Assembly (NCBI RefSeq): GCF_030817535.1
Contig: NZ_JAUSZL010000002.1
Span: 6,882,001-6,946,000 of the forward strand
DNA: 64,000 nucleotides
Direction: 5' to 3'
From: Streptomyces sp. V3I8
GTDB lineage: Bacteria > Actinomycetota > Actinomycetes > Streptomycetales > Streptomycetaceae
Under the pieces are notes generated by a model. It made no database searches and was not told the DNA's origin. It worked only from the letters and a program-made list of their open reading frames with translations. Each line of letters opens with the position of its first letter. Within the stretch, counting starts at the first letter, position 1. Position numbers and translations under genes: made by a program. Of the stretch, positions 25,638 through 33,779 are shown piece after piece.

Positions 25638-25960
25638 CTGGCCTGCCCGAGCCCGTACGTGACCTGCTCGCTGTGGTCCTGGAGGCCCTTGACCTCCCGC
25701 ACCCGGCCACGATCGGCGGCTGTGAGGCGCACGACAGTCTGCTGAACAGCCGCGCCGTGCACGCCCGGATCGCCCTGTGCGCGGTCCTGGACGAGGACGG
25801 ACCCAACATGGGCCCGTCCTGGAACGCCCGGTACCTGCGCGAGCGTCTGGCGGAGCACCCGGTAGCCGGATACGTCACCGTCGACCAGGCCCAAGCCGCG
25901 CTCGACGCGGGCAAGACCTGGTCCGATGCGGTCACCCTCCCCACGGAGGCCGGCCGATGA
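25634..25960 (+). CDS. Small AICE protein of unknown function
   Basis: The 108-residue soluble protein begins at GTG 25634 within the overlap chain. Helical segments VRDLLAVVLEALDL and SWNARYLRERLAEHPVAGYVTVDQAQAALDAG are visible. I recognise no family. The position in the transfer operon suggests a role in transfer or its control, which is inference only. Confidence 0.6.
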   Translation: MTGLPEPVRDLLAVVLEALDLPHPATIGGCEAHDSLLNSRAVHARIALCAVLDEDGPNMGPSWNARYLRERLAEHPVAGYVTVDQAQAALDAGKTWSDAVTLPTEAGR

Positions 25961-27177
25961 CTGCCCTGATCGCGTGGGTGCAGACCCACCCGCTTGCGGC
26001 TGCTGCGGCCGGAGGCGTTCTGCTGGCCGTGCTTGCTGTCGTGCTGCGGTCGCTGCGCCGTACTCCGGCGGCCGTGACGGTCGCCGCGCTGGCCGCGCTT
26101 GCCTGCACCGGGTACAGCGCGGATACCTCGTGGCGGTTCGCTGAACACCAGCTCGGCATGACGTCGGGCGGGGAGCGCGCGGCGATGTTCGCCGCGGCGG
26201 AGCTGGGACTGTTCGCGTGCGCGCTGATGGCCCGGCAGAACCTGCGGGGCCCGTCGGGTGCTCCGGGTACGCCGGGCGTACTCGTGTGGCTGATCACCGG
26301 GGTACAGGTGATCCCGGCGTACTCCGAGTCGGGGTTCGTCGGCGGCACCGTGCGCGCCGTGGTCGGCCCCGTCCTGGCCGCGATGTTGTGGCACCTGGCC
26401 ATGGGCATCGAGCTTCGGCACAGCCGGCCGGACGCCGAGTCCGGGTCGCTGTCGGCCGTACTCGCCCGTGAGGTACGCGAGCGGCTGCTGTCCCGGCTCG
26501 GTCTGGCGGTGCGCGACCGCTCTGCGGAGCAGATCTCTCGCGACCGCGCCACGGTCAAGGCGGTCGCCCTGGCCGCGAAGTTGTCCCAGATGAAACCGGG
26601 TGCCCGGGGCCGTGCCCGGGTGGCCCTGCGCCTGTCGGTGGCCGTGGGCAAGGCACAAGCGGGCGCCTCGCAGGACCAGCGGACGAAGCTGCTTGACCTG
26701 CTGGCGGCCCGCCGACACGCCGCATCCCTGGCAACCATCGACCTTCCCTCGCCCTGGCAGCCCGTCCCCGAGCCTGCCGCCGTACTTCCCGCACCTGAGA
26801 CACACCCGGCGATCGAGTCGGCCGTACCTGCCATACCTGAGGCCGTACCTGCGGGCGCTCGGCTGCTTCCGGTGTTCGACTGCCCCGGGGAGCTGGACCG
26901 GGCACGGCAACGCCGGATGCCCGCAGCCGTACTTGCCGCGGAAGAACCCCACACCCGGTCCCAGGTGCATGCCGAGTACGAGCCCGAGTCCGAGCCGGAG
27001 GGCATCGACGCGGCGGCCCTGCGGTTCAAAGACGATCTGCTCGCCGGGAAGATCCCGTCCATTCACCGGATCAAGTCGGAGTGCCGGGTCGGCCAGAACC
27101 GGGCCAAGCAGATCCAGGAAGCGCTCCGCCGGTCGCAGGACACCGGGCAGTCCGCTGGGACGGGGGCCGAGCGGTGA
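25957..27177 (+). CDS. Transfer-operon membrane protein with DUF2637-like N-terminus
   Basis: The 406-residue protein has about four transmembrane segments in residues 5-150 (LAAAAAGGVLLAVLAVVL, AALAALACTGYSA, GVLVWLITGVQVIPAY, VVGPVLAAMLWHLAMGIEL), a pattern of Streptomyces DUF2637-type conjugation-associated proteins. A basic helical middle follows, then a Pro-rich linker, then a C-terminal helix-turn-helix-like segment (IPSIHRIKSECRVGQNRAKQIQEALR). It starts inside the upstream stop. It probably sits in the membrane next to the translocase or regulates spread; details unknown. Confidence 0.7.
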   Translation: MTALIAWVQTHPLAAAAAGGVLLAVLAVVLRSLRRTPAAVTVAALAALACTGYSADTSWRFAEHQLGMTSGGERAAMFAAAELGLFACALMARQNLRGPSGAPGTPGVLVWLITGVQVIPAYSESGFVGGTVRAVVGPVLAAMLWHLAMGIELRHSRPDAESGSLSAVLAREVRERLLSRLGLAVRDRSAEQISRDRATVKAVALAAKLSQMKPGARGRARVALRLSVAVGKAQAGASQDQRTKLLDLLAARRHAASLATIDLPSPWQPVPEPAAVLPAPETHPAIESAVPAIPEAVPAGARLLPVFDCPGELDRARQRRMPAAVLAAEEPHTRSQVHAEYEPESEPEGIDAAALRFKDDLLAGKIPSIHRIKSECRVGQNRAKQIQEALRRSQDTGQSAGTGAER

Positions 27178-27503
27178 GCCGCCGGCCGCCGCTCGGAGCG
27201 CCTGCCGTCTGGCAGGTCGTCATGGAGGCCGCGGGATACCGCTGCCACTGCACCGGAGGCATGTGCGGCTCACGGCATGCCAGGAGTGAGCTGCGCTGCC
27301 ACCGGACCGCAGACAGCCACCGTCTCATCGCGGCCCCCGCCGCTCTGCTCCTCACCGCGTCGGAGGCAGCGGCCCTGCCCGCCGGGGAGCTGCTCGCGTG
27401 GTGTCCGCAGTGCCACACGGGTGCGCTCGCACGGCAGCGGGCCGCGGCCCGCGATCTCGCCCGGAGCCAAGCGTCGGAACCCGCTGGCCTGTTCGACCTC
27501 TGA
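27174..27503 (+). CDS. Cys/His-rich HNH-like small protein
   Basis: The 109-residue protein starts at GTG 27174 inside the previous stop. It has CHC and C ligands near the N-terminus (YRCHCTGGMCG), a later RCHRTADSHRL segment and a C-terminal CPQCH. This spacing resembles zinc-stabilised HNH nucleases with a degenerate catalytic core. Proteins of this layout are frequent in Streptomyces conjugative elements. Nuclease activity is not assured. Confidence 0.6.
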   Translation: MSRRPPLGAPAVWQVVMEAAGYRCHCTGGMCGSRHARSELRCHRTADSHRLIAAPAALLLTASEAAALPAGELLAWCPQCHTGALARQRAAARDLARSQASEPAGLFDL

Positions 27504-27514
27504 TCAGCGCGACA

Positions 27515-27562
27515 GCCCCGGCAGTCAGCCGTGAGGGCGCGGGATCGACTCCCGCCCGGGGC
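27515..27562 (+). other. tRNA-like acceptor/T-arm fold without anticodon arm
   Basis: GCCCCGG (27515-27521) pairs with CCGGGGC (27556-27562). Immediately inside, GCGGG-ATCGACT-CCCGC (27539-27555) forms a 5-bp stem with a 7-base loop close to the T-loop consensus. Only 17 bases lie where D and anticodon arms would be, so this is not a normal tRNA. It lies between the HNH-like gene and the Spd-like gene. Confidence 0.5.
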
Positions 27563-27605
27563 GCGTACCACCACCCCAACACCCAAGCCCGGAAGGGGCC
27601 CGTTC

Positions 27606-28070
27606 ATGGCCAGCCCGAAAACCGTCCGTATCCCGCGCCAGCGTGGCCGCGGACGGCAGCCGTACATCGTCGTCGTGCCGGAACACCGGCACTCCCTGAC
27701 CGGTCGCGCGGCCTCTGCGCTCGCGCTGCTCGTGTGGGACCACCGCCGTGCGCTCGCCCCCACCGGGCTGGCGTTACTGGCGTTCGGGCTCACCACCGTG
27801 CTGCACACGCTTGCGTGGTGGGCGGCTCTCGTGCTCGCCCCGGCTGCGCTCGCGCCCCTCGTCTGGTTCGCCATCGTCCAGCGCCGCCACCCCGCCGACG
27901 CATCCGCGCTCGCGTGGCGGATCACGCTCGCGGCCGTCTCCGCTCTCGCCGGGGGATGGGTGGCGCTCGCGGTCGCGGCCGGTCCGCTTGCCGGTCCGCT
28001 GGAGGTCTGGTGGTTGCTGCTCCTGCTCGGCACACAGACCGCGTGGTTCATCGTCCGCCGCACCCACTGA
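27606..28070 (+). CDS. Spd-like integral membrane protein
   Basis: The 154-residue protein has a basic N-terminus and four predicted transmembrane segments (LAPTGLALLAFGLTTVL, WAALVLAPAALAPLVW, ITLAAVSALAGGWVALAV, WLLLLLGTQTAWFIV). Size, topology and position before the translocase fit SpdB-type spread proteins that move plasmid DNA across mycelial septa. The ATG at 27606 follows GGAAGGGG. Confidence 0.68.
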   Translation: MASPKTVRIPRQRGRGRQPYIVVVPEHRHSLTGRAASALALLVWDHRRALAPTGLALLAFGLTTVLHTLAWWAALVLAPAALAPLVWFAIVQRRHPADASALAWRITLAAVSALAGGWVALAVAAGPLAGPLEVWWLLLLLGTQTAWFIVRRTH

Positions 28071-28088
28071 CCTGACCAGGAGGAACCT

Positions 28089-28700
28089 GTGGCTTCAAAC
28101 AACGCAGGCCAGCGCAACGGCGGCCCGAGCGCTTCCGCGCAGGCCCGCAACTTCGCCCGGCATCAGGCGCAGCAGCCGTTCCAGCGGCCCACCAACAGCA
28201 ACAATCACGGCAAGGGCAACAAGTTCACCAACGCGGGGGCTGCGGTCGGAGGGTTCGTCGGTGCGGTGGGCGGCTCGTTCGTCCCGCCCGTCAACATCAC
28301 GGTGAACAACAACCGGGGCCGCCACTCCGGCGGCCGGCGCGGGCACGAGACCCTGCTCCCCGCCCCGGACTTCAGCTCGCCCGCGCTGGTCCGCAACTAC
28401 TGCAACACCCTGCGCGCGGCTGCCGTAACGCTGTCCATCGAGGTGGCCATGGGTGCGGAGATTTTGAACGGGGTGCTCGCGGCGGTGCCGGACCCGGAGG
28501 GACGCGCGTTCGGCTCCCGCCTGCGTGCGGCCAAGGTGTCGCGCAAGATGCGCCGCGCTTCCGACGACCTGCGCCACGCGGCCAAGAGTGCGGCTGCGGC
28601 CTACGCGACGTTCCAGCAGGAGTACGAGGAAGAGATCAACCGCGTGCGCCACCGGGCCCGCAAACCGCAGGCGCCCGTCATCGACTGGTCACAGCAGTAA
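28089..28700 (+). CDS. Transfer-operon protein with Asn/Gly-rich N-terminus
   Basis: The 203-residue protein begins at GTG 28089 after a perfect AGGAGG. Residues 1-85 are low-complexity and rich in Asn, Gly and Gln; residues 95-200 are helical and basic (LVRNYCNTLRAAAVTLSIEVAMG, KKMRRA-type helices). It lies between the Spd-like and translocase genes, so an Spd-type spread role is plausible, but no family is recognised. Confidence 0.62.
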   Translation: MASNNAGQRNGGPSASAQARNFARHQAQQPFQRPTNSNNHGKGNKFTNAGAAVGGFVGAVGGSFVPPVNITVNNNRGRHSGGRRGHETLLPAPDFSSPALVRNYCNTLRAAAVTLSIEVAMGAEILNGVLAAVPDPEGRAFGSRLRAAKVSRKMRRASDDLRHAAKSAAAAYATFQQEYEEEINRVRHRARKPQAPVIDWSQQ

Positions 28701-28712
28701 GGAGGGTTGACC

Positions 28713-30797
28713 ATGGCAAGGAACAGCAGCGGTGGCCGCGCGCGGCACACCGACTACCTCGGTGACGGGATCGTCGCCGAGTACCGGGGTGATGGTCTGC
28801 TCCCCGGGCAGGGCTCCGGCTCCGGCGGTGGGATCGGCGCGTACCTCCTCAACCGGGCCAAGCCGCATCTTCCGCCGTGGCTGGGAGTCGGCGCGGCCGG
28901 AGTCGCGGGCGCGCTGGGGAACTGGCGGTGGGGGGAGAGCGCTCCGGCCGGAGTGGGTCTCACCCTCGCCTCCGTCGCCCTCACGGGTGTCACCTGGTGG
29001 GTCGGCCGCAACACCTCCGCTCAGCGCCGGCTGCACTCCGCGATCACTGTTGCCGCGGGCTCCGCGTGGGTGACCGGGGCGTGCCTCGCTGGCCCGCTCG
29101 CCGGACCTTTGGACGACCTGTACCTGATGGGCGGGCCGGTCGTGGCCCTGTCGTGGAACGTGCGCCTGATCCTGCGCACCCCGGATGGGGAGGCGAGTGG
29201 GCAGGGCGGTGACAAGGGCCTGTTGGAGAAGATCGGGCTGGCCCGTGCGCAGATCGGTGCGGCGAAGGTGGAGCCGAACCGGGTCACGGCGCCGATCGCG
29301 CTCGCTGCGGGGGAGCAGACCAACGACGACGTGACGAAGGCTCTCGGGCTGCTCGCGTCCGCGCTGGACCTGCCCGTCTCCGCGGTGCGCTACCAGCCCG
29401 ACCCGGACTCCAACCGCCGCGGGGACCTGGTCATCGTCCCCGAGGACATGCTTGCCGAGGTCGTCGAATGGGACGGACCCTCGAACCTCGGTGGCTCGAT
29501 CGCGGAGCCGCTCGTGATCGGCCGCTACGACGACGGCGCTCCGATGCATCTGTGGCTGCCCGGTGACCCGCAGGCGGGCCGCAACGGCACCCACGTGCTC
29601 ATCGCGGGCGGCTCCGGCTCCGGCAAGGGCGACACCGCCCTGAATCTCCAGACGGAGATCCTTTCCCGTTCGGACGTGCTGCTGTGGCTGTCCGACCCGA
29701 AGATGTTCCAGGACTTCCGCCCCCTGCTCCCCGGCATCGACTGGGCGGCCGAGGGCGGCACCCCCACCGAGGTCATGGTGGAAGCCTTGCAGGAGGTCAT
29801 CCCTGCCCGGACCCGGTGGCTTGGGCAGCACTCCTACCGGCAGTGGCTCCCGCAGGCAGCGCAGCAGCAGAGCGACCCCCAGCACTCCTGCCGGCCGGAC
29901 GGCACCGCGTGCGGCTGCGCGGGGATGCCGTTCCTCGTGGCCTGGATGGAAGAGGCCGCGAGCACCCTGCGGGCGCTGGGGGACGACGCGTTCACCGGGA
30001 TCTCGCAAGAGGCCCGCTCCGCGGGTGTCTCCCTGATCGTCTCGTTGCAGCGCCCCTCCTACGACCAGGTGAGCACGAGCACCCGCGCGGCGCTGCCGTC
30101 CGTGATCGCGCTCGGCTGCGACCCGCGCGACGAGGGTTTCTCCCTGCCGGACCGGGTCTTGGACGCGGGCGCGCACCCGGGGGCGTGGGGCAACCGCAAG
30201 CCCGGTTACTGCTACCTCGTGAGCACGGGCGTGCCCGAGGACCGCTACGCCTCGCCGGGGCGCACCCGTGCCTTCACCCACCGGTCGGTGTCCCTCATGG
30301 AAGTCGTCGCCGCATGGGCACAGCGCAACGGCGCCACCGCCGACCCGATCACCGCCGGGGCCGCCGCATCCATCGCGGGCAACGCCTACAGCGGCCGGCC
30401 GGTCCCCGGGGACGGGCACGACGCACCGCACGTCGATCCGGAGGACGACGACATGGACGACGCCCCGCGGCACGACCCCGAGGACGAGCAGATCGACCCG
30501 GAGGAGGAACTCCCCGCGGCGCAGGACGGAGACGATGCCCCGATCTTCGGCGAGGGCACCGGCCGCAAGCCGAAGGGGGAAGAGGCCCGCCGGCTGCTCG
30601 CGGAGGCACTCGCGGAGTTCGAACGCGACGGACAGATGATCATCGGTCCCAAGGATCTGTCCGACTGGTGCGACCGCCACAACCTCTCCCGCCCGTGGGT
30701 GTCCAAGAAGCTCGCGGAGGCAGCCGCGGAGGGTCGACTCGCGCCGACGAACACCACCGGCCGGTGGCGCATCGTGCCGTCCCTGACGCCCGCGTGA
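28713..30797 (+). CDS. FtsK/SpoIIIE-type DNA translocase (TraSA/TraB-like)
   Basis: The 694-residue conjugative translocase has N-terminal hydrophobic segments (about 55-150), a FtsK-type motor with Walker A GGSGSGKGD (299-307) and Walker B region PFLVAWMEEA, and a C-terminal winged-helix (about 610-690, DLSDWCDRHNLSRPWVSKKLAEAAAEGRL) comparable to the clt-binding domain of TraB. ATG 28713 has GGAGG seven bases upstream; the in-frame TTG at 28707 is too close to it. It pumps double-stranded element DNA to the recipient. Its candidate target repeats start at its own stop codon. Confidence 0.92.
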   Translation: MARNSSGGRARHTDYLGDGIVAEYRGDGLLPGQGSGSGGGIGAYLLNRAKPHLPPWLGVGAAGVAGALGNWRWGESAPAGVGLTLASVALTGVTWWVGRNTSAQRRLHSAITVAAGSAWVTGACLAGPLAGPLDDLYLMGGPVVALSWNVRLILRTPDGEASGQGGDKGLLEKIGLARAQIGAAKVEPNRVTAPIALAAGEQTNDDVTKALGLLASALDLPVSAVRYQPDPDSNRRGDLVIVPEDMLAEVVEWDGPSNLGGSIAEPLVIGRYDDGAPMHLWLPGDPQAGRNGTHVLIAGGSGSGKGDTALNLQTEILSRSDVLLWLSDPKMFQDFRPLLPGIDWAAEGGTPTEVMVEALQEVIPARTRWLGQHSYRQWLPQAAQQQSDPQHSCRPDGTACGCAGMPFLVAWMEEAASTLRALGDDAFTGISQEARSAGVSLIVSLQRPSYDQVSTSTRAALPSVIALGCDPRDEGFSLPDRVLDAGAHPGAWGNRKPGYCYLVSTGVPEDRYASPGRTRAFTHRSVSLMEVVAAWAQRNGATADPITAGAAASIAGNAYSGRPVPGDGHDAPHVDPEDDDMDDAPRHDPEDEQIDPEEELPAAQDGDDAPIFGEGTGRKPKGEEARRLLAEALAEFERDGQMIIGPKDLSDWCDRHNLSRPWVSKKLAEAAAEGRLAPTNTTGRWRIVPSLTPA

Positions 30798-30892
30798 CAC
30801 CTGACACCGTCACGGCCCCGTGACACCCAAACCCCTAGGCAGGCGCAGGTGTCACGCGCCCTGACACCCGTCCCTGACACCCGCCTGACGCC
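30784..30892. repeat. Candidate clt locus: cluster of TGACACC repeats
   Basis: TGACACC occurs at 30795, 30802, 30821, 30862 and 30875, inverted (GGTGTCA) at 30848, with TGACGCC variants at 30784 and 30886. That is eight copies in 109 bp overlapping and following the translocase stop codon. TraB-type proteins recognise clusters of 8-bp repeats (TRS) near the tra gene. Confidence 0.75.
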
Positions 30893-30954
30893 TCACCCGC
30901 ACGCGCCCCGCAGCCCCTGCGGACACGAGCGCGCGCCTCACCCGAGGGAGCCCG

Positions 30955-31398
30955 ATGAGCACCCCGCAGCGACCTACGGTCGTGGAAGTCCACCACCCCA
31001 CCCCGCTGACCCCCACCCACCCGATGCCGCTCGTGCCCGCGCAGCCGGCCCCCGTTTCGTCGGTGACGTCCGTGGTGCTGCCCGACGGGCGAGTCGTCAC
31101 CGGCTACGCCATCGAGCCGGCCAAGCTCGAACCCCCTGCCGTCAAGCCGGCGGTCTCGCGCACGGCGGTGAACATCGCGCTCGGAGGGATCGGGTTCGGT
31201 GCCGTGTGCGGCGGACTCGTGCTCCTGACGACGTTCATCGCCGCACTCACCGCGCTCATCACCCAACTGATCACCCTCGCGGCAGTCATCTTCGGCGGAT
31301 GGATCGCAGTCCAGATCCTCGGCACGGACAGCCACCGCGGCGGGACCACGGTCAACATCCGCAAGGCCGTGATCAAGCGGAACAAGTTCTACAGCTAG
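30955..31398 (+). CDS. Spd-like small membrane protein
   Basis: The 147-residue protein starts at ATG 30955 after GAGGGAG. A Pro/Val-rich soluble N-terminus (1-60) is followed by two hydrophobic segments (TAVNIALGGIGFGAVCGGLVLL and ALITQLITLAAVIFGGWIAVQIL) and a basic tail. It follows the putative clt. A role in transfer or spread is likely by position. Confidence 0.65.
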   Translation: MSTPQRPTVVEVHHPTPLTPTHPMPLVPAQPAPVSSVTSVVLPDGRVVTGYAIEPAKLEPPAVKPAVSRTAVNIALGGIGFGAVCGGLVLLTTFIAALTALITQLITLAAVIFGGWIAVQILGTDSHRGGTTVNIRKAVIKRNKFYS

Positions 31399-31402
31399 CT
31401 AT

Positions 31403-31503
31403 GCCCGGGGCGACCGCCCCTCTCGCCAAAGATTCGCGGTCGCCCCGGCCCAACCAGCCCACAACAGACCTGTTGGAGGTCTCCAGCATGACCCATGACC
31501 CCC
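31403..31503 (+). repeat. Duplicated 101-bp leader, copy 1 (methyltransferase)
   Basis: Identical to 32774-32874 except for two C/T changes. It contains a 13-bp perfect hairpin (31405-31417 with 31436-31448, loop 18), the GGAGG ribosome binding site, and the first codons MTHDP of the downstream gene. Confidence 0.92.
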
Positions 31504-32769
31504 TCGTGCCGCCGGAGGGTGGCAACGTCAGTTTCTGCACCGGCTCCGCCGCGCTGGACCAGGCCGTGGAAGCCGTCACCGGCCTGCCCACCGTCCTGGT
31601 CGGCGAGAAGGACCCCGCCGCCTCCCGGCTGCTCGCCCAGCGACTGCCCCACGCCCCCAACCTCGGGGACATCACCGCCGTCGACTTCGAGGCGCTGGCC
31701 ACCACCATGCCCCGCCCGGCGGCACTGACCGCCGGTTTCCCCTGCCAGGACATCAGCAACGCCGGACCTCGGGGAGGGATCGCCGGTGACCGCTCCGGAC
31801 TCTGGAAAACCATCGCCCACGCCATTCGCCATCTTCGACCCCGACTCGTCTTCCTGGAGAACGTCGCAGCCCTGCGCAGCCGGGGACTCGATGTCGTCGC
31901 CGCCGACCTGGCCGCGATCGGGTACGACGCGCGATGGATGTGCCTACGCGCTGGAGATCCCGAAGTCGGAGCCTGCCACCGCCGGGACCGCTGGTTCGCC
32001 GTCGCGTATCCCGCTGCTGAAGACCCCCACCTCACAGCTCGGCAGGAACCGGGGGACCGCAGCACCCGGACAAGCGCAAAGCGGGCGGGCACGGGCCCAC
32101 GCTGGAGGACGAAGTGGTGTTCTTGCTGCCCCCGACCGGGGCTTGAGGCTGCTGCCCACCCCGGCCGCCGCCGACGGCACCGGCGGCCCCGGCACCTCCC
32201 CCAAACGGCGGGGCGGGATGAACCTGCGCACCGCCGTCACCCTGCTGCCCACCCCGGCGGCACGGGACTGGAAGTCCGGCGCCTCCAACCTGCTCGGCAC
32301 CAACTCCCGCCCCCTGAACGAGGTGGTCGTGAACCTGCTGCCCACGCCGAAGGCGTCGGACGGGCCGCACGGCGGGCCCAACCAGCGCGACACGGCCGGC
32401 AACTACTACCTCCCCGGCCAGGCCGTCCGCCTGGACGGGCAGTGGGTGGCCACCAACGGCACTGACTACGGACCCGCGATCCACCGGTGGGAGCAGGTGC
32501 TGGGACGCTCCGCACCGGAACCGACCGAGCCGGGCGCGAAGGGAAACCGTCGGCTGTCCCCGGCATTCGTGGAATGGATGATGGGCGCCGATCCCGGCTG
32601 GGTCACGGATACGGACCTGGGACTCTCCCGCTCCGACCAGCTCAAGATCCTCGGCAACGGAGTCGTCATCCACCAAGCCGCCCTCGCCTACAGCACCCTG
32701 CTCGCCGTCGGCTCCGCACCCGAAACCGCAGCCCCGGCCCCGGCCCAACTCACCCTGGACATCGCCTAA
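31488..32769 (+). pseudogene. C5-cytosine DNA methyltransferase, frameshifted
   Basis: Starts at ATG 31488 in the duplicated leader. Frame one (to about 32020) carries motif I-like VSFCTGSAALDQAVEAV, motif IV FPCQDIS, motif VI LENVAAL and motif VIII CHRRDRWF. The remainder lies in another frame: repeated LLPTP/ASDG segments of the target-recognition region, LSPAFVEWMMG and the C-terminal GNGVV of motifs IX-X, ending at 32769. Between about 32020 and 32140 the sense seems to pass through all three frames (LLKTPTSQLGRNRG; then QHPDKRKAGGHGPTLEDEVV; then LRLLPTPAAADG). Several indels are needed, so the gene is probably broken, barring sequence error. Confidence 0.78.
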
Positions 32770-32773
32770 CGAC

Positions 32774-32874
32774 GCCCGGGGCGACCGCCCCTCTCGCCAA
32801 AGATTCGCGGTCGCCCCGGCTCAACCAGCCCATAACAGACCTGTTGGAGGTCTCCAGCATGACCCATGACCCCC
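32774..32874 (+). repeat. Duplicated 101-bp leader, copy 2 (primase)
   Basis: Second copy of the leader described at 31403. Hairpin arms lie at 32776-32788 and 32807-32819. The copy again supplies the ribosome binding site and MTHDP start, now of the Prim-Pol gene. Confidence 0.92.
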
Positions 32875-33779
32875 ATACCGTGCTGCTGTCCGCAGCACTC
32901 CGCGCCGCCGAACGCGGCTGGGCTGTCTTCCCCCTGCACCCCGGCACGAAGCGGCCCGCACTGCACAGCGAGCAGGCATGCACCCACACCGGCCCCTGTG
33001 CGAGCGGCCACGCCAAGTGGGAGCAGCGCGCCACCACCGACCCGGACCGCATCCGCGCGGCCTGGTCCCGGGCCCCGTTCAACGTCGGTATCGCCACCGG
33101 CCCCTCCGGCCTGGTCGTCATCGACCTGGACAAACCCAAGAACCAGAACAACGGCAACGGCAGTGCGGACGCGCCTGACGGCGCGGCGACCTTTGAGGCG
33201 CTCTGCGAGCGCACCGGGCAGCCCGTACCCCGCACCCGCACGATCCGGACCGCGAGCGGCGGACAACACCTGTACTTCACCGCCCCCGCCGCGGTACGCC
33301 TCCACAACACCGCCGGGACCCTCGCCCCACTGGTCGACACCCGAGCATGGGGCGGCTACGTCGTCGCAGCCGGCAGCACCATCGACAGCCGGACGTACGA
33401 GATCGAGGGCCCCGCCCTCATCAATCCTCTCCCCCCGGGACTGCTCGCCCTGCTCATCCCAGCGCACCCGTCCACCGCACCCCGGCCCGCACCCACACCC
33501 GCACTGGCGCGCACAGGACGGGCCGCCGAAGCGGCCCTCACCTGGGGGCGCAGGAACGTGCGGCAAGCACCTGAGGGCACCCGCAATGTCCGGCTTCTGG
33601 AGAGCGCACGCGCCATGGGCCGCTTTGTCGCATGGGGCGACATCCCCCGCCACGTGGTCGAAGACGCATTTCAAGGGGAGGGCGAGGCTGCCGGACTCAC
33701 CGCAGCCGAGTGCCGGACCACCATCCGCAGCGCACTGGACTGGTCGATTCGCACCTGCCGCCCGAGGACAGCCGCATGA
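32859..33779 (+). CDS. Bifunctional DNA primase/polymerase (Prim-Pol)
   Basis: The 306-residue protein has the Prim-Pol N-terminal fold: GWAVFPLHPGTKRPAL near the start, NVGIATGPSGLVVIDLDKP (catalytic Asp pair at VIDLD), TASGGQHLYFTAP and RAWGGYVVAAGS. A basic C-terminal helical part follows. It would synthesise primers and extend them for replication of the excised element. The start in the duplicated leader has a good ribosome binding site. The stop overlaps the helicase start (ATGA). Confidence 0.88.
   Translation: MTHDPHTVLLSAALRAAERGWAVFPLHPGTKRPALHSEQACTHTGPCASGHAKWEQRATTDPDRIRAAWSRAPFNVGIATGPSGLVVIDLDKPKNQNNGNGSADAPDGAATFEALCERTGQPVPRTRTIRTASGGQHLYFTAPAAVRLHNTAGTLAPLVDTRAWGGYVVAAGSTIDSRTYEIEGPALINPLPPGLLALLIPAHPSTAPRPAPTPALARTGRAAEAALTWGRRNVRQAPEGTRNVRLLESARAMGRFVAWGDIPRHVVEDAFQGEGEAAGLTAAECRTTIRSALDWSIRTCRPRTAA

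Noticed and set aside
27515..27570. A tRNA gene in the transfer operon
   Set aside because: Acceptor and T-arm are present but only 17 bases separate them, so there is no anticodon arm; reported as a tRNA-like fold.
31786..32769. Separate gene for the second half of the methyltransferase
   Set aside because: It contains only the C-terminal motifs of the same enzyme and no start signal; treated as a frameshifted continuation.
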